Program-made: the position numbers and the translations under genes
Shown: positions 58,217 through 64,000 of the stretch, one piece after another
Layout of the letters: each line of letters begins with the position of its first letter
How positions within the stretch are numbered: the stretch's first letter is position 1
The notes under the pieces: model-generated
What the model was told of the DNA's origin: nothing
Database searches by the model: none
The model's input: the letters and a program-made list of their open reading frames with translations, nothing else
NCBI GenBank assembly: GCA_963728765.1
Contig: CAVSKX010000001.1
Span: forward strand, 248,001 to 312,000
Direction of reading: 5' to 3'
DNA: 64,000 bases
Origin: AC-32 sp963728765
GTDB lineage: Bacteria; Actinomycetota; Thermoleophilia; Gaiellales; Gaiellaceae

Positions 58217-59860
58217 TTGAGACGACTCATCCCAGCCACAGCGATCCTCGCCGCCTTCGTCGGCGTGATCGCAGGCCAGAACGCACTTGGACTTGGAGAG
58301 TCAGCACCGAAGACGCCCTCGGCTGCGACGCCGCGGTGGGTCACCCACGTGGCGCGCTACCCGGGCGGAATCTCCAGCGGCGTGCGTGCCGTCTACGCCG
58401 CCCAGCATCAGAACGGCACGGCGCGAGCCGCTGCGAAGCCTCAGGCACGTGGTAGCAACGGCGGCGGAGCCAACGTCCAGATGAACGACGACAGCTACCC
58501 GCCGATGCCCCAGAACGAGACCGCGGTCGCCTACAACGTGATCAGTCCCAAAATCGCGGTCGCGGCGGCGAACGACTACGTCAGCGGCGGCGTCGTGGTG
58601 ATGCGGACGTCCGACAGTGGCAAGCACTGGGACAGCACCCGGATCAGCCCGCAGTTCGCCGGCACCCGGGACTTCTGTAGCGGTGGGGATCCGGGGGTCG
58701 CCTACAGCAGGCGCGACCACGCCTTCTACATCTCGCAGCTGTGCTTCTTCCGCGCGCTCCCGTTCTCCGAGGTGCAGGTGTACAAGTCCGTCGACGACGG
58801 CCAGACCTGGACACCCGGTCGCCAGGCCGCGCGTGCGGCGTCCAACTTCGACTACGCGACCGGGACCGTCGACGATTCGATCTTCAACGACAAGGAGCTC
58901 ATCGCCGTCGACAACAACCCGGGCAGTCCACACTACGGGCGCATCTACGTGACCTATACCAAGTTCCACCTCCAGCCGACCGGGTTCAGCGACTACTGCC
59001 CGCTCCAGCTCTCCTACACGGACTCGATCCCCACCGAGAACCCCGTGCTGTCTACCTGGTCGCACACCGCGATTCAGCCGGACAACCCCGGCGGCGACGG
59101 CACAGGCTCCTCCGCCAACCAGTTCAGCGACCCGGTGGTCGAGACGGACGGCACGCTCGACGTCGGGTTCGTCTCGGAGAACTGCAACGACTCCGTCGAT
59201 CCGCACCTGCTCTTCCAGAAGTCGACCGACGGAGGGCAGACGTTCCTCCCGAGCGCGGTGCAGATCGACAGGCCGGGGCAGTACGCGGACTTCCAGGACG
59301 CGGGGAACGACGACACGATCCCGCCCACGAACTTCCGTGCGCCGAACACCCCGTCGCTGGCCTACAGCCCGAGCACCGGCAGCCTGCTGTTCGTCTACCA
59401 GAACAACATCAACCGGCCGGCCTCCCAGGCTGACATCTCCTACCAGACCTCCACCGACGGCGGGCTGCACTGGTCGGACGCGAACTTCCTCTCGACCACG
59501 TCCTCCGGCCAGCCCGCTCCCAACGACCAGTTCTTCCCGTGGGCCGCAGCGGACGAGTCGGGTCGCTTCTACGTGATCTGGTTCGACCGACGGCTCGACC
59601 CCGCCAACGTCCGGATCAACACGTGGCAGGCGGTGTCGGACAACGACGCAGCGAGCTTCTCCAGCGCCAAGATCAGCAGCCAGGACTGGGACCCCAACCT
59701 GGGGTTCTTCACGAGCGGCGCGTTCATCGGCGACTACAACGGGCTCGCGGCCAGCACCGACGCCGTCTACGCGGTGTGGACCGACGGGCGCAACGACTCA
59801 ATCGGCCAGACCGGCCTCGGCGAGACGGACGTCTTCACCAAGGTCCAGAAGAACCCGTAG
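58217..59860 (+). CDS. Secreted sialidase-like BNR-repeat protein
   Basis: A 547-residue secreted beta-propeller protein. Signal peptide about 1-24. Several Asp-box repeats are visible: RTSDSGKHWDSTR, KSVDDGQTWTPGR, QKSTDGGQTFLPS and QTSTDGGLHWSDANF. Typical sialidase catalytic residues (Arg triad, Tyr/Glu pair) cannot be placed with confidence, so an enzymatic role is unproven; many such actinobacterial proteins are just called exo-alpha-sialidase. The TTG start 58217 has AAAAAGGGGG upstream. A hairpin terminator follows the stop. Confidence 0.82.
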   Translation: MRRLIPATAILAAFVGVIAGQNALGLGESAPKTPSAATPRWVTHVARYPGGISSGVRAVYAAQHQNGTARAAAKPQARGSNGGGANVQMNDDSYPPMPQNETAVAYNVISPKIAVAAANDYVSGGVVVMRTSDSGKHWDSTRISPQFAGTRDFCSGGDPGVAYSRRDHAFYISQLCFFRALPFSEVQVYKSVDDGQTWTPGRQAARAASNFDYATGTVDDSIFNDKELIAVDNNPGSPHYGRIYVTYTKFHLQPTGFSDYCPLQLSYTDSIPTENPVLSTWSHTAIQPDNPGGDGTGSSANQFSDPVVETDGTLDVGFVSENCNDSVDPHLLFQKSTDGGQTFLPSAVQIDRPGQYADFQDAGNDDTIPPTNFRAPNTPSLAYSPSTGSLLFVYQNNINRPASQADISYQTSTDGGLHWSDANFLSTTSSGQPAPNDQFFPWAAADESGRFYVIWFDRRLDPANVRINTWQAVSDNDAASFSSAKISSQDWDPNLGFFTSGAFIGDYNGLAASTDAVYAVWTDGRNDSIGQTGLGETDVFTKVQKNP

Positions 59861-59877
59861 GGCACGCGTAAGCCGTC

Positions 59878-59904
59878 GTGGCCCGGGCTCCACGCCCGGG
59901 CCAC
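59878..59904 (+). terminator. Hairpin terminator after the BNR-repeat protein
   Basis: A perfect 11-bp stem GTGGCCCGGGC / GCCCGGGCCAC with loop TCCAC, 18 bases after the stop. The tRNA gene begins 24 bases later. Confidence 0.8.
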
Positions 59905-59927
59905 GGCCCGTCTACCCTTGGAATCGA

Positions 59928-59998
59928 GCCCCCGTAGCTCAGTGGAAGAGCAGCGGTTTCCTAAACCGCGTGCGCAAGTTCGATTCTTGCCGGGGGCA
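59928..59998 (+). tRNA. tRNA-Arg (anticodon CCU)
   Basis: A full cloverleaf: acceptor GCCCCCG / CGGGGGC with discriminator A, D arm GCTC-AGTGGAA-GAGC, anticodon stem GCGGT / ACCGC with loop TTCCTAA (anticodon CCT at 59960-59962), and T arm GCAAG-TTCGATT-CTTGC. It reads the AGG arginine codon. The 3' CCA is not encoded. No integrase or repeated 3' end is nearby. Confidence 0.97.
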
Positions 59999-60066
59999 TG
60001 CGGCTTGCTCGGCCAAGATTCTCGGCCTGAGCAGGTACCCGTTTCCCATCACATTCCAGAATCGCC

Positions 60067-60511
60067 TTAACTCGCGCCGTTCGGTACCGCGCAGGGAAGC
60101 GTCGAGGGCGCGTATGCGGCGCACACGGAGAGCGGGCTCCGGAACAGCCCGACCGACGGCAACGCAGCGCCGGTGAATGAGAACAGCGTCAGGTTGTCGT
60201 TCGGCGTGCCGGCGCCGGGCTCCCAACCCACGCCCGGGATCCACTCGGGCTCCCAGTAGAAGAGGCCGATCGCGAGGTGGCTCGGGACGCGGGACAGAAT
60301 CGAGAGCAGGTCGTTGTAGAACGACAGCTGTCCGCCCGGTGTCGCCGGGTATCCCGGCTCGATCTGGCTCGCCTGGCGACAGGGACGAGCCGGTGCCGGC
60401 GGGTGCGGCGGCGCTGCGTGCGAACGCCAGAACGGCGAGCCCAAGAAACGTCATGAGAGCGATGACGCCTACGGCTTCCAGGCGAACGAAACCCTGCGGG
60501 TGACTACGCAT
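60067..60511 (-). pseudogene. GH53 (endo-beta-1,4-galactanase) remnant with signal peptide
   Basis: The gene starts with a good ribosome site (GAGGACTTC before ATG 60511) and a signal peptide (MRSHPQGFVRLEAVG, then a hydrophobic stretch to FARSAAAPAG). Near 60390 it changes frame and jumps to the C-terminal end of a GH53 arabinogalactan galactanase: EPGYPATPGGQLSFYNDLLSILSRVPSH, LAIGLFYWEPEWIPG, LFSFTGAALPSVGLF. The catalytic barrel with its two glutamates (about 200-250 residues) is missing. It cannot be active. Like the broken formate dehydrogenase and phosphoesterase genes it points to internal deletions, or to assembly joins. Confidence 0.65.
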
Positions 60512-60700
60512 GAAGTCCTCCCCCTCCCGGCAACCGGGCTGATCCGAGCACACCAGTCTCCGAGCGCGAACGCGTCAGCAGTTGGCCGCCACGCGCGCTT
60601 GCTTGCATTTGGCGGACGGTCACCCTAGGCTCGAAGGCTCACTGCGGCTGGCGCGCCGGAGGGGGTCGCGGCGGCTTCCTGGGGGGAGAAGGGAGTCACA

Positions 60701-61780
60701 ATGAGGATAGTGGTCTGTATCGCGGTGGTTGCCGCTGCGCTCGCAATTCCGGCGCTTGGCCTCGCCGCGTCGTCCCCGCAGCCGGTGATGACGGGGCTCG
60801 ACAACCCGCGCGGGCTCGCATGGGGCCCGGAGGGCGGGCTCTATGTCGCCGAGGCGGGGCGAGGCGGCTCAGGCGTCTGCGTGCCGGCTCCGGACGCGCC
60901 GCCGCCGGCCGCGCGCTGCTACGGGGCAACCGGTGCTGTCTCTCGCCTGTGGCACGGCGTGCAGGAGCGGGTCGTCGCCGGGCTGCCGTCGGTCGCCTTC
61001 CTGCCGGCGGGCGACACGGCGGCCGGGCCGCAGCACGTCTCGTTCCAGGGACGCGGCGGGCTGTTCGTCACGATCGGGTGCAGCTGCAACAAGGCCACAC
61101 CGACGGGTGCGCTGCTCGACGGCCTCGGCTTCGGCTACCTGCTGCAGGTGTCGGCGTCGGGCAACACGAAGCAGGTTGCAGACATCGCCCGCTACGAGGT
61201 GGACGTGAATCCGGACGGCGGGCTGATCGACAGCAACCCCTACGGGCTGCTCGCGCTGCCCGGCCATCGCCTCGTTACGGACGCGGGCGGCAACTCGCTG
61301 CTCGACGTGTCGGCAAATGGCGGCGTGACGACCGTCGCGACGTTCCCGAAGGCGCCGGTGCCCGGCCCGCTCGGGCCTCGTGACGCCGTGCCGACAGATG
61401 TCGTGGTCGGCCCTGACGGCGCGTACTACGTCTCGACCCTGACCGGCTTCCCGTTCACGGCAGGCACGGCGTCGGTCTATCGCGTCGTTCCGGGCCAGGC
61501 TCCGGCGCTCTACGCGTGGAACCTGACCGCGCTGACCGATCTCGCGTTTGGACCCGACGGGTCGCTGTACGCGCTCCAGCACGGTTTGGCAGTCCCGTTC
61601 CCGTTCGCGGGCCCAGGGGCGATCTGGCGGGTGCCGCCGGGCGGCGGCGGCACGTCGACGCTGGTCGCGGGCGACCTGCCCCGCGCGACCGGCCTCGTCC
61701 TCGGCGCCGACGGAGCCCTGTATGTCTCCGTCAACGGGGCGTCGGCGGGCAACGGCGCGGTCTGGCGAATCGAGCCCTGA
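60701..61780 (+). CDS. ScyD/ScyE-like secreted beta-propeller protein
   Basis: A 359-residue secreted protein. Signal peptide about 1-23 (RIVVCIAVVAAALAIPALGLAA). The rest is a propeller of the ScyD/ScyE family: VMTGLDNPRGLAWGPEGGLYVAEAGRGG, PQHVSFQGRGGLFVTIG, SNPYGLLALPGHRLVTDAGGNSLLDVSANGGVTTVATFP, DVVVGPDGAYYVSTLTGFPF and GLVLGADGALYVSVNGAS. The name comes from cyanobacterial scytonemin clusters, but no such pathway is present here. AAGGGAGTCACA precedes the ATG. It is divergent from the GH53 remnant and convergent with the GH65 gene. Confidence 0.85.
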   Translation: MRIVVCIAVVAAALAIPALGLAASSPQPVMTGLDNPRGLAWGPEGGLYVAEAGRGGSGVCVPAPDAPPPAARCYGATGAVSRLWHGVQERVVAGLPSVAFLPAGDTAAGPQHVSFQGRGGLFVTIGCSCNKATPTGALLDGLGFGYLLQVSASGNTKQVADIARYEVDVNPDGGLIDSNPYGLLALPGHRLVTDAGGNSLLDVSANGGVTTVATFPKAPVPGPLGPRDAVPTDVVVGPDGAYYVSTLTGFPFTAGTASVYRVVPGQAPALYAWNLTALTDLAFGPDGSLYALQHGLAVPFPFAGPGAIWRVPPGGGGTSTLVAGDLPRATGLVLGADGALYVSVNGASAGNGAVWRIEP

Positions 61781-61791
61781 GGTACTCCGGT

Positions 61792-61821
61792 GTGAGGTGA
61801 GGCGGTGTCGCCTCACCTCAC
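61792..61821. terminator. Hairpin between ScyD-like and GH65 genes
   Basis: A perfect 12-bp stem, GTGAGGTGAGGC / GCCTCACCTCAC, with loop GGTGTC. It overlaps the stop codon of the GH65 gene on the minus strand and serves both convergent genes. Confidence 0.85.
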
Positions 61822-64000
61822 GCGTCCGGTGCTGCGGGGGCGGAGAGCTCGAGCCGGCCGCCGGGCTCGAGCTCGATCACCGTCCCCTCGATCCCGATCG
61901 AGATCGGCGCGCCGCTCGAGGTCTGCGATGCGACGGTGACGCATCCATCCTCGAACTGGAGCTCGACCAGCTGTCCGCGGTAGAGGACGGTGAAATCGAG
62001 TCGCCGCAGCTCGGTCGGCAGCTGCGGGTTGAGCCAGAGGACGTCCTCGCGGATCTCGAGGCCTGTGTAACACCGCTGCACGAGGTCGAGGGTCCCGACC
62101 ATCGCGCCCAGGTGGATTCCCTCCGCGGTCGTCCCGCCCTGGATGTCGGAGACGTCGCTGTCGAGCGCCTCGAGGAAGAACTCCCACGAGCGGCTTCGAT
62201 CGGAGCGCGCTAACACCCACGCGTGAACAACGCGGCTGAGCGTCGAGCCGTGGGAGGTGCGGTCGAGGTAGTAGTCGATCGCCCTCGGGATCGTCTTTTC
62301 GTCGAAGTCGTAGCCCAGGCGCTCGAAGATCTCGCCCAGCTCCTCGGCCGAGAACAGGTAGAAGAGCATGAGCACGTCGGCCTGCTTGGAGACCTTGTAT
62401 CGATTCGGCGTGTCGCCCTCGCTCTCGAGGATCCGATCGAGCCGGCTGATGTCGCCGTAGCGGGAGCGGTAGCCCTCCCAGTCGAACTCCTCGAGCTGCT
62501 CGTAGCCTTCGAACTGGCTGAGGATCCCGTCCTCGTGGAAGACGAGGCGCATCTTGCGGCTCAGGTCTTCCCAGCGCTCGACCTCCCCCACCGTGAGCGA
62601 GAGGCGCTGCCGAAGCTCGTCGCTTCGGTCGGACGGGAGCAGCTCGAGCAGGTCGAGGGCGCGGCAGAACACCCAAACCGCCATGACGTTCGTGTACGCG
62701 TTGTTGTCGAGGCCCGCTGTCGAGGCGCCCGGATAGGCATCGTGGTACTCGTCGGGGCCCATCACGCCGCAAATCTCGTAACGGTCGAGCGCGCGGTTGT
62801 AGGAGGCGATCGAGCTCCAGAAGCGCGCGCTCTCGAGGATCAGCTCCGCGCCGAAACCGGCGACGAACCCGAGGTCGCCGGTGACCTGGTAGTACTGCCA
62901 GACGTTGTAGGCGATGGCGGCATTGATGTGCCGCTGCAACGACGAGTTGTCGGCGTTCCAGCGACCGGAGCGCGGGTTCAGGTGGCGTCGCTGCGTTTCC
63001 TCGCGGCCGTCGCTTCCGCTCTGCCACGGGAACATCGCTCCCGCGTAGCCCGCGTCCTCGGCCGCCCAGCGCGCTTCTCGCAGCCGCCGATAGCGGTAGC
63101 GAAGCAACGCGCGGGCGAGCCGGGGAAGCCGGAGGCTGACGAACGGGAACACGAAGAGCTCGTCCCAGAAGATGTGGCCGCGGTACGCCTCCCCGTGAAG
63201 ACCCCGGGCGGGCACCCCCACGTCGATCGCCCCCGTGTGACGCGACAGGGTCTGCACGAGGTGGAAGACGTGGAGGTTCACGGTGCGGTGCGTTCGCTCC
63301 TCACCCTCCTCCAGCGAGATCCCGAACCGACGCCAGAGCTCGTGCCAGTTGAGGACATGCCGGTCGAGCAGCTCGCTGAACTTCGGTGCACGGGCGATCT
63401 CGCGCCCTGCCGCGTAGCCGGGCTCGGACACTGCCGGGTCCCGCGACGTGAACACCGTGACGACCTTCTCGATCGTCACGGGCTCGTCCGCGGCGACCTC
63501 GACGGCGAGCTCGTGCCCGATCACGCCCGGCTCCTGCACGAGCGCCCGCTCAACGTCGACCTCCGTGCCGTTCCGCTCGACTCGCGTCCGGGCCGCCTCC
63601 GCGACGAGGATCCGCGAGGTCTTCGTCAGCGCGCGGAGAAGGACCGCGGCCTCGTCCAGCGCCGTGCTCTCGACTGCCGTGAGGTGGTCCCCGGCCAGCG
63701 CCCGGTAGCGCTCGACCCCGGAGTTGACGACGGTTCCGTCGAGGAGCGAGCGAACCTCCAGTCGACCCGACCAGTTCTCGGGGACGATGGTCGTCTCGAG
63801 TGCGGCCAGGTGCGGGTCGTCCATCGACACGATGCGGCGCTGCGTCACCTGCGTCACGCGGCCGGCGTCGTCGCGGGCGCGCGTGAGCCGGGTGAGCACG
63901 CCGCGGCGAAGGTCGAGCTCGACCCGATGCTCGACGAGCTCGGCCGCTTCCAGCCACGAGCCGTCCTCGGCGCGGAACGTCAGGGGGAGCCAGTTGGGGA
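61818..64000 (-). CDS. Glycoside hydrolase family 65 phosphorylase (trehalose/kojibiose/maltose type), 5' end off window
   Basis: At least 727 residues; the frame is open to the right edge, where PNWLPLTFRAEDGSWLEAAE continues the N-terminal GH65 beta-sandwich. The catalytic (alpha/alpha)6 barrel has LHGEAYRGHIFWDELFVFPF, GAMFPWQSGSDGREETQ, and the general-acid Glu in CGVMGPDEYHDAYPGASTAGLDNNAYTN. The phosphate-site HGSTLSRVVHAWVLAR and GGTTAEGIHLGAMVGTLDL follow, then the C-terminal sheet. It cleaves an alpha-glucoside with phosphate to give beta-glucose 1-phosphate. Which disaccharide is used cannot be read from sequence alone. A partner phosphoglucomutase would be expected upstream, outside the window. 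Confidence 0.92.
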   Translation of the reverse strand, partial: PNWLPLTFRAEDGSWLEAAELVEHRVELDLRRGVLTRLTRARDDAGRVTQVTQRRIVSMDDPHLAALETTIVPENWSGRLEVRSLLDGTVVNSGVERYRALAGDHLTAVESTALDEAAVLLRALTKTSRILVAEAARTRVERNGTEVDVERALVQEPGVIGHELAVEVAADEPVTIEKVVTVFTSRDPAVSEPGYAAGREIARAPKFSELLDRHVLNWHELWRRFGISLEEGEERTHRTVNLHVFHLVQTLSRHTGAIDVGVPARGLHGEAYRGHIFWDELFVFPFVSLRLPRLARALLRYRYRRLREARWAAEDAGYAGAMFPWQSGSDGREETQRRHLNPRSGRWNADNSSLQRHINAAIAYNVWQYYQVTGDLGFVAGFGAELILESARFWSSIASYNRALDRYEICGVMGPDEYHDAYPGASTAGLDNNAYTNVMAVWVFCRALDLLELLPSDRSDELRQRLSLTVGEVERWEDLSRKMRLVFHEDGILSQFEGYEQLEEFDWEGYRSRYGDISRLDRILESEGDTPNRYKVSKQADVLMLFYLFSAEELGEIFERLGYDFDEKTIPRAIDYYLDRTSHGSTLSRVVHAWVLARSDRSRSWEFFLEALDSDVSDIQGGTTAEGIHLGAMVGTLDLVQRCYTGLEIREDVLWLNPQLPTELRRLDFTVLYRGQLVELQFEDGCVTVASQTSSGAPISIGIEGTVIELEPGGRLELSAPAAPDA

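Noticed and set aside
59928..59998. tRNA-Arg as an integration site for a mobile element
   Set aside because: No integrase gene, no repeated 3' end of the tRNA and no change in composition are seen on either side in the window.

Overview
The window reads as chromosomal DNA of a high-GC actinobacterium. The markers are a SigR/RsrA-type redox sigma/anti-sigma pair with its own promoter, an MprAB-like two-component system beside an HtrA protease, an F420-type LLM oxidoreductase, a GCS2-type carboxylate-amine ligase, and an actinobacterial-style bc1-caa3 respiratory cluster. Small-protein content and several gene pairs suggest the Thermoleophilia (Gaiella/Solirubrobacter side), but this is inference, not a database placement. 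Coding density is very high, GTG starts and 4-base stop/start overlaps are common, and no gene-free stretch exceeds 300 bases. No phage, transposase, integrase or CRISPR array was seen.

Layout. 1-2.4 kb: end of a molybdenum hydroxylase operon (Mo subunit, FAD subunit, MocA-like nucleotidyltransferase) and a LytR_C-domain membrane protein. 2.4-5.7 kb: M23 peptidase, anti-sigma and SigR-like sigma genes, PRC-like protein, metal-binding HMA protein, glutamate-cysteine-ligase-like enzyme. 5.7-10.5 kb: proline-rich secreted protein, flavin disulfide reductase, HtrA protease 1 and two tiny membrane proteins. 10.6-14.5 kb: DUF1385, DUF1800-DUF1501 pair and a secreted cupredoxin. 14.6-17.2 kb: nitrilase, a wrecked NuoE-NuoF-FdhA locus, biotin ligase. 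17.2-23.1 kb: a coupled operon of TPP enzyme, enolase-superfamily enzyme and FAD/Fe-S dehydrogenase. 23-27 kb: broken phosphoesterase, secreted protein, Ada-AlkA repair protein, two NIPSNAP proteins. 27-33 kb: acetate-type transporter facing a three-gene formate dehydrogenase operon whose catalytic subunit is a selenoprotein: an in-frame UGA at 28431 is followed by a SECIS-like hairpin. 33-36 kb: peptidase E, LysE exporter, F420 oxidoreductase. 36-44 kb: bc1 complex, caa3 oxidase and CtaG.

44.2-46.9 kb: a TPP riboswitch controls an NCS1 permease, a PfkB kinase and a small propeller-like protein. 47-52.6 kb: PhzF, SixA, ABC exporter, class III aminotransferase, EamA transporter. 52.7-58 kb: a small membrane/secreted operon, an MprAB-like two-component system, a candidate small RNA, HtrA protease 2 and an NfeD-like protein. 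58-64 kb: secreted propeller protein, tRNA-Arg(CCU), a GH53 remnant, ScyD-like propeller and a GH65 phosphorylase running off the end.

The two signals I rate highest are the selenocysteine formate dehydrogenase, which a standard gene caller would split in two, and a set of 11-bp-phased direct repeats (CTTAG/CTCAG/TTCAC) that sit before htrA2, before a small operon, before a candidate sRNA, and in weaker form before htrA1 and a 26-residue peptide. These look like one envelope-stress regulon of the local response regulator. Three genes carry internal deletions, and three small inverted-repeat-bounded elements plus two pairs of odd palindromes have no known function.
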